Positions 9,291 to 17,840 are shown, counted from the stretch's first letter. The stretch is DNA of 64,000 nt from Deltaproteobacteria bacterium (GCA_020630875.1 JAHDIH010000004.1:124212-188211), one strand, 5' to 3'. Made by a program: numbers and translations. The notes: generated by a model from the sequence alone, not told the origin.

Positions 9291-12200
9291 CTAGTGAAGG
9301 TAAACTCTTGTAGGTCCTTCCAAAGGAGTTTCTCCCAAAACTTGATAGTCCAGTAACTGATCGTTTAGCTCCAACGCTGGCATAGTGTAACTTGTTCCCA
9401 GCGTCGGGGTGTGACCGTTCAACCTCCGTGGCCAAGTCATAGGTTGACGCCTGACATCAGCATGGGATGGTAAGGTGCCTTGATGTAACGCTTCGGGACG
9501 TAAGCCGTGCACGGGATTATTGGCATTTTGGTGACAAGACTGACAGAACGGCAAATCTGAGAAGTCAGGACGTGGGCTTCCTGCAACGAGATTCCTGTCC
9601 GACAGCCCTAGCAAATCACCTCTATCGCAGTTGCTATCGTAGTTGCGATGCACGGAGTTGCCACAAGTCGATTCTTGGTAGGCAGCAAGGGGAAAGTCCA
9701 ACCCACTGTCGAGTAAGTCATCTCCGTGCGGGCGCGGGGCCCAAACGTCAATCTGATCGCATTCTCCAGCTTTCATACTTCCGAGTGCCAGATTGCAAAA
9801 ATATTCTATCTCATGGTCGTCTTGTCTGGCTGAAACGTTAAGCCTGTAAATCTTTAGTTCGTCTATCCAACCACGAAGTGGTTTGTGTTGTTTGTCTCCA
9901 GCGTCGGAATTAACACCTACGTACGCCTTGTATGTCGCATTCGGCACGTCAATGGCTTCGTCTATTGTTCCTACAAGGGTTCCATTGATATAGATGTCAC
10001 TAACACCTGACGTACCATAGTTAGCTACACCAAGATGAAAGTACCGATCTCGTGAAATTCCTGCTGAGCCTATGGAGACCGACTTTGACGTACAGCTCGA
10101 AGACGTCTCACAATTTTCGATGATGACGGAGTTCAGATCTGTCGCAATATATTTTCTATTTCCAATTGAGTAGACGGTTCTCTCTTCGCCAGGCGCCGAC
10201 CTAGAATCAATCCAAAGTCCCACGTAAAAGTTTTTGTCCTGTCCGTTTAGACCATCAATGGCAATATGGTCGTTCTTACCATCTAAGAAGACACCTTTTC
10301 CTATAACGCCACCCTCAGCAACAGGTTGAACCCAACTCCCCCCTCGCAAAGACAAACTAGGAGCATTTTGGACCGTTGAAGTGTTTTGAAGCTTTGGCGT
10401 CCTTTCGAACCGAAAGTCCTGCTTGATTCCATGAGGAATAAATCCGTTGTCATCGAACATGGCGCTTTCTGTTCCAGATCCGTGCCGAACTAATGGGGCG
10501 TTCATGGGAGCGACTACGAGAGCGTCGGGATGCAAAAATTCATCAAATGCTACTTCCGCATTGTGACCTCCTTTAGAAGTTACGTACCAAACTACGTCCA
10601 TCGGAGAAATAGGCGTCATTGCATCGAGGTAGTTAAATTGATTCTCAAGCGAAGATATTCGTGATGCGCCAGTGTTTCTAAATCGAGAGTTGTATCCTTG
10701 ATACAGAGATAAATCCCAGCTGTATTTCTGCGCATGGTAAGCAGGCGATTTAAAGTCGGTAAGGTTTAATCCGTTATCCAGCAAGACAATTTTTCCTTGA
10801 GTCCAAGAACCAACGACAACGATACCTCGCGCGTTTGCGGAGTTTGTATGTTCATAATCTGCGGCGTCACCTTTGACGACACTTATGTGCTGCCCATCAT
10901 GTTCAAACGCAGCGTCTTCCCCCCAACGCACTTTGTAACCATCTTGATTTTCCGCTAAGGGAAAGAATAAGTTATCGCCTTTTCGGTCGATCCAAGGATA
11001 ACCACCATGAATTTCCTGTGTCGGTGGGATAACGTTGCCTTGTGTATCGCGGATAGGATATTTGGCAAATCCATACTTTTGGTTCACGTTTGGATCGAGA
11101 TGTGCGGCACTTAGCCGCTTAAATACCCTCCAACCCGAAGCGTCGCACGGCCCCACGGTGTTGTAGGAATACAAAATGTCCGACGGCGAAGCACCGTGGA
11201 TCACCATTACCATACCGTCAGATGTTGTCGCTGGTTCGAGCAAGGCATCGTCAAAAGAAGTACCATCCCAACTCGGTATTTTTGGCATAGAATAGTTAGC
11301 ATTGGGCGCGATGCTCTTTTGATCACTCAAGAAGGCACACCAAGGTTCTGGATTACTTCCTAGGCAGTCTTCATCGGCCGCCATCTTCAAGCGATCGACT
11401 TTCGCCCAGTCACAGTCTGGCTGCCCATCACCTGTAAAGTCATATCGGCAAGCGACTTTGTCATTGTAGCTGTAGTCGTCTTTATCTGGAAGAGACATAA
11501 AATTCGTCACCGCACTGCGTGGGTAAACCCAGATGGAATCGTTGTCGGTTTGAGACGTAGCTATTTCTTTGCCATCAGGTACAAAGAGAACCAAATCGAT
11601 GGATCTCAGCTCCCAACGCAAAACGGAACTACTTTCGGAAACCTTATCGGTGGATCGGTTGGAGTAAATTGCTGTTTGTTCGTAACAATCACCATCTCTT
11701 AGCGGTTCTCCTGGATTCTTTCGCGCTTTGCAACGTCTTGGACTGTTGTTTGAGTTAGGACCAGACTTACTGCATAAATCCATGTTGAACGGATCTGTTG
11801 CCGTATTCGAAGTGAACATTCGAGCTGGATACCGGCTTTGTCCAGGAAGTGGACTGACTCTGGTCCAGGGCAGCATTCTAGAATGGCGACGCATCACTGC
11901 TTTACCGCTATCAGAAGTAGTCTGCAGTCCGTGGTCCAAGTTTTCAGGAACGAATTGAGCAATACCATCACTGCTATAGGTAACAATTCGGCCGTCCACG
12001 GAAGATCTGTGATCAGGTAGGGAATAGGATTGCTGCGGTGACTGCTTTGGTGCCCCGTAAGACTTTAACGTGCTGTCATCAGTTTCCTGAGGAGACCAAT
12101 GCGGATGACTCGTAGCCATTAGCGACCTCCGCAGGCTCGGTTTGGGAGGCAGAGACGTATTGTAGCAATTAGTGACCACATCGAACCCCTCGTCCGAACA

Positions 12201-12323
12201 CGCCACAGTGTCAACTACCGCAAGTTCTCCAAATCCTTCAGTTAAATCGACAGGATCATCACTCCCCTTGGGCTTACAACTGACGAGAAGGAACGTGGCA
12301 CATAGAAGATGAACATTATTCAC
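9291..12323 (-). CDS. Large secreted lipoprotein with LamG-like domain and a c-type haem motif
   Basis: 1010 residues. Lipobox LLVSC near residue 16, so an exported lipoprotein. The first 600 residues form a large domain rich in Trp, Tyr and Asp turns that I cannot assign. About residues 650-835 form a concanavalin-like/LamG jelly-roll (GGVIGKGVFLDGKNDHIAI, FYVGLWIDS, DIYINGTLVGTI, PLRGWIDELKIYRL). Near residue 928 is a single CQSCH, the c-type haem attachment motif, followed by HGLRPEALHQG. Surface lipoproteins combining LamG and a haem-binding tail occur in delta-group bacteria; an electron-transfer or polysaccharide-binding role is inference. Followed by the small convergent-free spacer before the membrane protein gene. 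Confidence 0.75.
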   Translation of the reverse strand: MNNVHLLCATFLLVSCKPKGSDDPVDLTEGFGELAVVDTVACSDEGFDVVTNCYNTSLPPKPSLRRSLMATSHPHWSPQETDDSTLKSYGAPKQSPQQSYSLPDHRSSVDGRIVTYSSDGIAQFVPENLDHGLQTTSDSGKAVMRRHSRMLPWTRVSPLPGQSRYPARMFTSNTATDPFNMDLCSKSGPNSNNSPRRCKARKNPGEPLRDGDCYEQTAIYSNRSTDKVSESSSVLRWELRSIDLVLFVPDGKEIATSQTDNDSIWVYPRSAVTNFMSLPDKDDYSYNDKVACRYDFTGDGQPDCDWAKVDRLKMAADEDCLGSNPEPWCAFLSDQKSIAPNANYSMPKIPSWDGTSFDDALLEPATTSDGMVMVIHGASPSDILYSYNTVGPCDASGWRVFKRLSAAHLDPNVNQKYGFAKYPIRDTQGNVIPPTQEIHGGYPWIDRKGDNLFFPLAENQDGYKVRWGEDAAFEHDGQHISVVKGDAADYEHTNSANARGIVVVGSWTQGKIVLLDNGLNLTDFKSPAYHAQKYSWDLSLYQGYNSRFRNTGASRISSLENQFNYLDAMTPISPMDVVWYVTSKGGHNAEVAFDEFLHPDALVVAPMNAPLVRHGSGTESAMFDDNGFIPHGIKQDFRFERTPKLQNTSTVQNAPSLSLRGGSWVQPVAEGGVIGKGVFLDGKNDHIAIDGLNGQDKNFYVGLWIDSRSAPGEERTVYSIGNRKYIATDLNSVIIENCETSSSCTSKSVSIGSAGISRDRYFHLGVANYGTSGVSDIYINGTLVGTIDEAIDVPNATYKAYVGVNSDAGDKQHKPLRGWIDELKIYRLNVSARQDDHEIEYFCNLALGSMKAGECDQIDVWAPRPHGDDLLDSGLDFPLAAYQESTCGNSVHRNYDSNCDRGDLLGLSDRNLVAGSPRPDFSDLPFCQSCHQNANNPVHGLRPEALHQGTLPSHADVRRQPMTWPRRLNGHTPTLGTSYTMPALELNDQLLDYQVLGETPLEGPTRVYLH

Positions 12324-12416
12324 ATTGTAATATTAGCACCTCCTTACCCGTACATGCGAGGGTAAAATTGGTCTAACCAAAAGATGGCGTCGTTACATCA
12401 TGCAAAACGAAAACGC

Positions 12417-13028
12417 TTATATTCCACTGTCTACCATGGCTTCAATGAACTCTTCGTCGTTCTTTCTATCCCATTCCATGAGTAGCTCGCCAAACCCCCT
12501 CGCATGGTTTCGGTTCTGCAGTATCGCAAAAAGAAACGATGCGTTGGGGACCAATGACCTCGATTTTTCGTGACTTATTACAATGCCATAATAGGGTTTT
12601 TCTTCTCCTTCGCATTCAAGCCACGTCTCAACTAGTTCCCACGACATAATCCGAGCCACTTTTGTTTTGTCGGAATCAATGCAGAGATACGCATCGTCGA
12701 CGAGTCCTGCCAGCACGGCCCAGTGCTCCCACTTATCTACGCAAACAATCACCGGGTTGCCAAGTCCTAAGGCCGAATCGATCTGCTCTTTCGCTTGCTT
12801 TGCTTCCTTGGACGCTATAATCGTCGTGGAGCATCCTAACTGTGCAGCTCCATCAATAATACCTTGTTCATCTGTCCCCCAGATGGCACTTTTCCAAAAG
12901 GGACGATTCATCGCAGCAGACAGTTGCTGCTCCGTAACAGAGACTCTCACCATCAATAACGCGTGCCGAAGGGCATGCCTTGAACAAGTTCCAGAAATCG
13001 GCCATTGCTTTTCAAAGCCCAGCCGCAC
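12417..13028 (-). CDS. C39-like (papain-fold) cysteine peptidase paired with ATP-grasp ligase
   Basis: 203 residues. Candidate catalytic Cys in GTCSRHALRHAL (about residue 15), His in KWEHWAVLAGL and an Asp in the following IDSDKTK turn, the Cys-His-Asp order and spacing of peptidase C39-like proteins. No signal peptide or ABC-transporter domain, so it is a stand-alone cytoplasmic enzyme. GTG start whose G is the last base of the TAG stop of the upstream ATP-grasp gene, indicating translational coupling. The two products probably act on the same peptide substrate, one making and one cleaving or processing a bond; that is inference. Confidence 0.72.
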   Translation of the reverse strand: MRLGFEKQWPISGTCSRHALRHALLMVRVSVTEQQLSAAMNRPFWKSAIWGTDEQGIIDGAAQLGCSTTIIASKEAKQAKEQIDSALGLGNPVIVCVDKWEHWAVLAGLVDDAYLCIDSDKTKVARIMSWELVETWLECEGEEKPYYGIVISHEKSRSLVPNASFLFAILQNRNHARGFGELLMEWDRKNDEEFIEAMVDSGI

Positions 13029-14062
13029 TACTTAGTCCCCAGCTTAAATCGACGTCTGGCTGTTTTTACAATCTTATCGATAAAGTCGGTCCATCTCATC
13101 CCTGCCTCTTCGGCAGCAATGCACATCTCATGGCCACGGCTTAAGTACGGGTTTGCGTTCGCTTCTATCACCCAGAGTTGTCCCTCAGCATCCAAACGGA
13201 CATCAAGCCTTGCATAGTCTCGTAACCAAAACATTCGAAATGCTACTTTTGCAATCCGCTTGAGTTCTCGCTTTACCTCCTGCGGAAGGTCATGAGCAAC
13301 TTCATTGGAAATTCCACGACGAGCTCTATAGTTCTCATCCCACTTCGCCGCTCTCGTCGCGATTTGCTGTCGGTTGCTGGCATCATCGGCAAAAATCATT
13401 TCCGTTGCCGGCAACACTTTGAGCCTGTCTCCGTTTCCAATCACTCCAGTGTACAGCTCTCTTCCCACCACGAATTGCTCCACAATCGCGGCTTCCGAGA
13501 ATCTTTCGTGAACGAAATCTACTCGAGCAAAAAGCTCTTCGTCATTGTTAACTAGAGAAGCTTGAGATATTCCATACGACCCATCTAATTTGAGGGGCTT
13601 TACGATTACCGGGAACTCAAACTTTTTACTCGGTGTTTCTCCAGGACGGAAGATAGAAAAGTCCGGAACGTACACGCCATGATGAGCGAGAACTTTTTTG
13701 CTTAAGCCTTTGTTGCGCGTCATCATCAAAGCTGCAGGCGGGGCGCCTGTGTAGCAAATCGACTCAGCCTCAAGTAGCGCCGGAACTACAAAGTCTAATC
13801 TGTCGATAGAGCGAAAGGACTCAGTACAATTGAAAACTACATCGGGACTTTGCTGACGTAGCTGCTGAAGAAACTCAGAAGGGTCGTCAACAATCGGTGC
13901 TAGCGAGACGTTGTGTCCCTTTTCTCGAAGCGCGAAAGCAACTTGGTATTCTTGGGCAGGTTCTTCAGTCTTCCATTGAGGAATGACCTGGTCGTAGTGG
14001 TACCAGTGATCAGCTTCCGTCCAGCCAGCTAGCTCGCTATCAAAAACCACACTGATACGCAT
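13028..14062 (-). CDS. ATP-grasp ligase (D-Ala-D-Ala ligase-like)
   Basis: 344 residues. Pre-ATP-grasp N-domain (VVFNCTESFRSIDRLDFVVP, ALLEAESICYTGAPP), ATP-binding region with FPVIVKPLKLDGSYGIS and AAIVEQFVVGRELYTGVIG, and Mg-binding end LDVRLDAEGQLWVIEANANP. These are hallmarks of the D-alanine ligase branch of carboxylate-amine ligases. Its pairing with a C39-like peptidase and an HxlR regulator rather than cell-wall genes argues against housekeeping Ddl and for a specialised amino-acid or peptide ligase. Starts 38 bp after the HxlR stop and is likely cotranscribed with it. No precursor-peptide gene is evident nearby. Confidence 0.83.
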   Translation of the reverse strand: MRISVVFDSELAGWTEADHWYHYDQVIPQWKTEEPAQEYQVAFALREKGHNVSLAPIVDDPSEFLQQLRQQSPDVVFNCTESFRSIDRLDFVVPALLEAESICYTGAPPAALMMTRNKGLSKKVLAHHGVYVPDFSIFRPGETPSKKFEFPVIVKPLKLDGSYGISQASLVNNDEELFARVDFVHERFSEAAIVEQFVVGRELYTGVIGNGDRLKVLPATEMIFADDASNRQQIATRAAKWDENYRARRGISNEVAHDLPQEVKRELKRIAKVAFRMFWLRDYARLDVRLDAEGQLWVIEANANPYLSRGHEMCIAAEEAGMRWTDFIDKIVKTARRRFKLGTK

Positions 14063-14099
14063 GCTTGACTCTACCGTGCACTGGTCGACACTCGCAACG

Positions 14100-14516
14100 T
14101 TAGTCCGGCTTGTATCCCCACGACTTCAAAATTGCATTGCGATCGATATTCGCTTTGGCAACGAAAGATGTCGGAACCGCAGAATCCGGGTCATGTTTTG
14201 CGCTCCACAAAATAATCTCCAAAACAATCGGAAGTAAATCTCTCCCCTTATCAGTCAGCGAATAAAGGTAGCGTCTGCCATCATCTGGGTCGGATCTTTT
14301 CTCAATGATGTTTGCTGCGGTCAGCGATTTTAATCTATCCGCTAGAATGTTCGTCGCGATGCTTTCTCCCGCGTCTTCAAATTCCGCGTACCGGGTTCTT
14401 CCGTAAGTCCCAATATCTCTTATTAAAAGTAGCGACCACTTGTCCCCAAAAACATCCAGAGCCCAAACGATGGGACACTCAGAGCGCCTTTCCACCGCAT
14501 GACCGTAACATATCAC
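14100..14516 (-). CDS. HxlR-family winged-helix regulator
   Basis: Small MarR-superfamily repressor/activator. The CPIVWALDVFGDKWSLLLIR segment is the HxlR signature (Cys then DxxGDKW), followed by the recognition helix ESIATNILADRLKSL and the wing DPDDGRRYLYSLTDKG. GTG 14516 places the Cys about 12 residues in, as is usual; ATG 14537 would add seven residues. Neither start has a clear ribosome-binding site. A perfect palindrome (14512-14534) overlaps both start candidates, suggesting autorepression. It heads a same-strand cluster with the ATP-grasp and C39 genes and is divergent from the DUF4336-like gene. Confidence 0.87.
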   Translation of the reverse strand: MICYGHAVERRSECPIVWALDVFGDKWSLLLIRDIGTYGRTRYAEFEDAGESIATNILADRLKSLTAANIIEKRSDPDDGRRYLYSLTDKGRDLLPIVLEIILWSAKHDPDSAVPTSFVAKANIDRNAILKSWGYKPD

Positions 14517-14534
14517 TTGCAATATGCAAGTGAT
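14512..14534. promoter_or_regulatory. Perfect palindromic operator in HxlR/DUF4336 divergent region
   Basis: TCACTTGCA-ATA-TGCAAGTGA with one further matching A/T pair outside, so 10-bp arms around a 3-bp centre. It covers the HxlR start region and ends 17 bp before the ATG of the divergent gene at 14552. Length and symmetry fit a dimeric winged-helix regulator site. Assignment to this HxlR protein is inference from position. Confidence 0.75.
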
Positions 14535-14551
14535 CATGCAACAAGAGCTGC

Positions 14552-15313
14552 ATGAGCGAAGAAAAACTCCCTCCGGCATCTCCTTATCGCGATATCGATG
14601 AAGTATTTCCTAACGTATTCTTCGTGCGAGCAGGCATGAAAATGCCGATGAGAATGCCAATAAAAATTTCCAGGTCAATGACCCTCGTCCGCAAAAATGG
14701 TGAGCTAACTATCTTCAATTCCGTTCGCGTTCCTGAAGCAGGGTTAAAAGAAATTGAAGCACTTGGAAAGATTACAAAAGTAGTACGCTTAGGCGGATTT
14801 CATGGTCGTGACGACCTTTTCTACAAAGAGAAATATGGAGCCAAAGTTTACGCGGTAGCGGGACAAACTTATGTAAGAGGGTTACCATCTCCAGGGAAAG
14901 AGGCTCCTCCGACGTACATGCAGCCTGACGTTTGGATAGATGAAGGTAACACCGCGGATTTGCCCTCGGGGATTGTCAAAGTTTTTAGAACCTCAAGCCC
15001 AATTGAAGGGCTTTATATTCTCAATCAAGAAGGCGGAATTGCTATCACTGCAGACTCACTGCAAAACACCGCCGAGCCGAACGAATTTGTAAATTGGTTT
15101 GCCAAGGTAATGATGAAAAAATTCGGTTTTTGGAAAGCCAATAATGTGGGACCTGGCTGGGTTCAGTTTGGAAAACCTAAGGCAGATGAAGTTCGTAGTA
15201 TCCTGCAACTCGAGTTTCAACATCTTCTACCGGGACATGGAGAACCTGTGATCGGCCAAGCAAAGGAAAAGTACCGACCGGTCCTTGAAGGTGACCTTAA
15301 AGGCTGCCATTAA
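14552..15313 (+). CDS. DUF4336-like degenerate metallo-beta-lactamase-fold protein
   Basis: 253 residues. Distantly related to the product at 6793-7455: it shares the pattern strand / NSVRVPEAGLKEIEALG / LGGFHGRDDLFYKEKYGA / VYAVAGQ / later ITADSLQN and a terminal LLPGHGEPVIG. The PGHG ending is typical of MBL-fold hydrolases, but the HxHxDH motif is missing, so the zinc site is incomplete or altered. Start ATG 14552 is preceded by AAGAG. The shared operator with the HxlR gene suggests it is the regulator's target. It ends 4 bp into the convergent DoxX-like gene. Confidence 0.72.
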   Translation: MSEEKLPPASPYRDIDEVFPNVFFVRAGMKMPMRMPIKISRSMTLVRKNGELTIFNSVRVPEAGLKEIEALGKITKVVRLGGFHGRDDLFYKEKYGAKVYAVAGQTYVRGLPSPGKEAPPTYMQPDVWIDEGNTADLPSGIVKVFRTSSPIEGLYILNQEGGIAITADSLQNTAEPNEFVNWFAKVMMKKFGFWKANNVGPGWVQFGKPKADEVRSILQLEFQHLLPGHGEPVIGQAKEKYRPVLEGDLKGCH

Positions 15314-15918
15314 CGATTGCGGAGTTGCATCCAAGTTACCACACACGCAAGTACTGCCGCTGGCATCATGTAGAAAGATGGTTCTGTTGGTTCAAATCCT
15401 CTAGGTCTGTAAACACCGCCGTGGGCAATGCAAGACAACAGAAATATTCCCAAAATAACGATTCCGCAAACGGCCCAACTTTTGGTTTCTTGGTTTCGTA
15501 TCAGGTAACTCTTGTGGTTTCGTTTAACTACTCCGAGCCAAGCTCTGCGATCCCAAAAGATCAAAATACCAAGTCCTCCCAACATGCACAGCACCGTTAC
15601 TATGGTTGGCAGGCCTGCTGTGGCAATGCAAAGTACCGCAATAACTACGACAATGGGCAACAGAAGTAGCGCGCCCGCCAAAGCAAAGTATTGGGTGAGT
15701 AGTAATAGCGCGCCCACAACTTGTAGTAGTCCGACAAAGTGATAAAGCAATCCGGTGTCGTAGAAAGCATGAAGAAACTCATGAAATGCCCCGGTATTTC
15801 CAGCATCGGTAAACCTCTGCCCAATCAGTTTCTTGGTGCCGGCAGGAAGAAAACCAAAGCCAATTGCCAATCTAAGAAGCGCTATTAACCGCGTTTTGGT
15901 TTCAAAGCTTGGCAACAA
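15310..15918 (-). CDS. DoxX-like membrane protein of the Ni-SOD operon
   Basis: 202 residues with four to five membrane helices. The start (LIALLRLAIGFGFLPAGTKK followed by LIGQRF) and the GLLYHFVGLLQVVGALLLL segment are the DoxX/MauE-type pattern: small integral membrane proteins often tied to thiol or oxidative-stress redox functions. TTG start, overlapping the end of sodX by 17 bp, so it is the last gene of the Ni-SOD operon. Its presence there suggests a role in superoxide defence or in the export step of SOD; that is inference. Confidence 0.75.
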   Translation of the reverse strand: MLPSFETKTRLIALLRLAIGFGFLPAGTKKLIGQRFTDAGNTGAFHEFLHAFYDTGLLYHFVGLLQVVGALLLLTQYFALAGALLLLPIVVVIAVLCIATAGLPTIVTVLCMLGGLGILIFWDRRAWLGVVKRNHKSYLIRNQETKSWAVCGIVILGIFLLSCIAHGGVYRPRGFEPTEPSFYMMPAAVLACVVTWMQLRNR

Positions 15919-16231
15919 CTCGTCCCATTATCTGGCTGGATGCTATCGCCCCAAAATGCCGGCTGTCCCGTCCCTCATCCGGGTTGTCGCTGGAAAGCCA
16001 ATACTGTCCAAAGGAAACTTTCTCTACCCTTTTTACAATGGGAATCGAAAGCATCGGATGAGTAGCAACCACCACCATCCCAGGCTCAACTATCGCCTTT
16101 GCATCAACAAAGAGATGGTCTCCCTGCGCAATGGTAGGCATCATACTCGCGCCATCAGCGCGAAAGCGAACGTACCGCCCCAACACCCAACCAAAGAGGG
16201 TCTTGGGACGGAAACTAAGAGATTCAGCCAC
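15902..16231 (-). CDS. sodX: Nickel superoxide dismutase maturation protease (SodX-like)
   Basis: 109 residues from GTG 16231. S26/S24 signal-peptidase-like serine protease: catalytic Ser in DGASMMPTIAQGDHLFVD, Lys general base in PIVKRVE, and the tail WLSSDNPDEGRDSRHFG seen in leader peptidases. Short length and position immediately after sodN match the family that trims the SodN leader so that His1 is exposed to bind nickel. The GTG overlaps the sodN stop (GTGGCTGA), giving translational coupling. Longer in-frame starts exist but would overlap sodN by about 100 bp. Confidence 0.88.
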   Translation of the reverse strand: MAESLSFRPKTLFGWVLGRYVRFRADGASMMPTIAQGDHLFVDAKAIVEPGMVVVATHPMLSIPIVKRVEKVSFGQYWLSSDNPDEGRDSRHFGAIASSQIMGRVVAKL

Positions 16232-16700
16232 CTGCGAGGTAGAAGTCGACGTTACGACCTTTGGCTTTCCAAAACATATCGTGAATTTGTTTGCATGCAT
16301 CGATAAGTTCGTCAGCGTGCTGTGCACTAACTTCTACTTTGCACGCAGAGCAAAGCTTCGTGGCTTTCCAAAAAATGTCATGAAGATCTGGAAAATCTTT
16401 TAGATGTGCTGGCTTGAAAAAGTCAGTCCAAAGAATGAGCAGGTCACGCTTGGTGTGTTCCGCTTGCTCTTCTTTTACGGAAATATAACGACTTAGTTTG
16501 TTATTGTAGTCTGCGACAGCCTGAGCGTCGCCGGCATCTGGAGGCGTTAGCGCCAAAATCTTTTTGGTCATAGAACGAACGGCTTCAGCGTAGATTCTCG
16601 CCGATGCAGGATCGTAGATGCCGCATGGAGCATCGCAATGAGCAGAGGCTGTTTGAGCCGGAGCGATAACGTCAATTGCATTCAATAGTTTTTTAATCAT
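16224..16700 (-). CDS. sodN: Nickel-containing superoxide dismutase
   Basis: 158-residue precursor. Residues 1-20 are the leader (MIKKLLNAIDVIAPAQTASA); cleavage exposes HCDAPCGIYDP, the nickel hook in which His1, Cys2 and Cys6 and backbone amides bind Ni. The rest is a four-helix bundle with a length typical of SodN subunits (KLSRYISVKEEQAEHTKRD, LHDIFWKATKLCSACK). It dismutates superoxide to O2 and H2O2. Two extra Cys in KLCSACK are not part of the hook. ATG 16700 lies 2 bp after the stop of the His-rich peptide gene, with AGG-rich sequence upstream. Confidence 0.95.
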   Translation of the reverse strand: MIKKLLNAIDVIAPAQTASAHCDAPCGIYDPASARIYAEAVRSMTKKILALTPPDAGDAQAVADYNNKLSRYISVKEEQAEHTKRDLLILWTDFFKPAHLKDFPDLHDIFWKATKLCSACKVEVSAQHADELIDACKQIHDMFWKAKGRNVDFYLAGG

Positions 16701-16702
16701 TC

Positions 16703-16894
16703 CTATTTTTCCTTTCGACGTGAACTTCTGAAAAGAACGATGGCCGCTGCTGTCGCGAGAGGAAGACCTATCCACAAAAGATGAATTAGTCCCGAGCTTG
16801 CTTCGCCATGGTCGTGACCAGGGTGAGCATGAGCCACAGCGGTAGCACTTAAAGTGACCAAAGCAGCTGTGATTGTTGATTTTGTTAGTTTCAT
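16703..16894 (-). CDS. Small His-rich exported membrane peptide, first gene of Ni-SOD operon
   Basis: 63 residues. Signal peptide ending AVAHA, then an exposed His cluster HPGHDHGE (with the preceding residues, four His in about nine), one membrane helix (LIHLLWIGLPLATAAAIVLF) and a basic tail RSSRRKEK. Strong start: AGGAG seven bases before ATG 16894. Stop 2 bp before sodN, so it is certainly cotranscribed. His clusters of this kind bind Ni2+ or other transition metals; a role in nickel capture or delivery for SodN is inference. I know of no named family for it. Confidence 0.75.
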   Translation of the reverse strand: MKLTKSTITAALVTLSATAVAHAHPGHDHGEASSGLIHLLWIGLPLATAAAIVLFRSSRRKEK

Positions 16895-17009
16895 TTTCTA
16901 CTCCTTGCCCGCAATTTTTCACAAGGCTTCCTGTCTCGTCCATAGCCAAGTGCAAAAAGTTGGGATTAGCGGAAGCGCCCACTCAGAATGCCGTGTTAAG
17001 GTGTTTTCG

Positions 17010-17819
17010 ATGGAACGAATGAGACTCGGTAGAAGACTAAGGCGCGTCTTACTCATTATTAACCTGAAAACGTTGCTCATTACCCTGCTTGCCGTAGCCT
17101 CCACGGCGTTCTGTCGTCACTACCAAATCTATGCGGAATTCCCTTTGACGCTAATCGCGACGTCCGTGGTCTTTCCTATCGTTTTCTCTATCGGCGGGGC
17201 CTACAAACGAAGGGAAGCAGCACTCGACAAATACGGTACGCTCAAAGCCTACGGTCGCGCCATCTACTTAGCAAGCCGGGACTGGCTGCCAGGTTCTACC
17301 ATCGAGATTCAAGAAGAAGCGAAGAGCCGAATCGGCGAAGTGTTGATGTCTTGTCGGACGATGTTCACGAGTCCAACAGACGAAATCGTAGCTAACGAAA
17401 AACCCGTATACGAATCATTTTCGAAGCTTTCAAATTTTATCAAAGTGGGCTTGCGCGCAGAGGGCCTCCCCTCTGGTGAATGCTCTCGTTGTAATCAGTA
17501 CGTAAGTAAAATGCTCCTCGCTTTTGAAGACGTAAAACACATTTACCAATACCGAACGCCAAGAACTCTTGCAGCTTTCAGCGATATTTTTATTAGACTC
17601 TTACCTCCACTTTATGGTCCCTATTTCGCAGCTGTGGGAAAAGGCTATTCCCATGTGGGGCTAATCTACGCAATGCCGGTGGTACTCAGCGTTATTTTGG
17701 TCAGTCTCGATAACATCCAAGAACATCTTGAGAACCCCTTCGACCAGGTAGGAGAAGACGATGTGGAAATCAATGCTCAGAAGTTCATCGAAAGCCTTAA
17801 ACCGGTTACTGGTAGTTAA
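17010..17819 (+). CDS. Bestrophin-like membrane protein
   Basis: 270 residues from ATG 17010, preceded by AAGGTG; a longer in-frame extension to 16854 would overlap the divergent Ni-SOD operon and is rejected. Hydrophobic helices near the N-terminus (TLLITLLAVASTAFC, FPLTLIATSVVFPIVFSIGG) and another pair before the end (GLIYAMPVVLSVILVSL). The ending IQEHLENPFDQVGEDDVEIN matches the conserved ENPFG..D of bacterial bestrophin/UPF0187 proteins, which form anion or cation channels. A CSRC motif is present mid-protein. Overall resemblance is partial. Confidence 0.65.
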   Translation: MERMRLGRRLRRVLLIINLKTLLITLLAVASTAFCRHYQIYAEFPLTLIATSVVFPIVFSIGGAYKRREAALDKYGTLKAYGRAIYLASRDWLPGSTIEIQEEAKSRIGEVLMSCRTMFTSPTDEIVANEKPVYESFSKLSNFIKVGLRAEGLPSGECSRCNQYVSKMLLAFEDVKHIYQYRTPRTLAAFSDIFIRLLPPLYGPYFAAVGKGYSHVGLIYAMPVVLSVILVSLDNIQEHLENPFDQVGEDDVEINAQKFIESLKPVTGS

Positions 17820-17840
17820 AATAGACGCTATGGTCAACCC

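Noticed and set aside
15388..15410. GGTTCAAATCCTC motif like a tRNA T-loop
   Set aside because: Lies inside the DoxX-like gene with no cloverleaf around it.
16224..16982. 252-codon reading frame over sodN
   Set aside because: The part before ATG 16700 overlaps the His-rich peptide gene in another frame; the leader and hook start fixes the real gene.
16854..17009. N-terminal extension of the bestrophin-like gene
   Set aside because: Overlaps the divergent operon start; a good start with AAGGTG exists at 17010.
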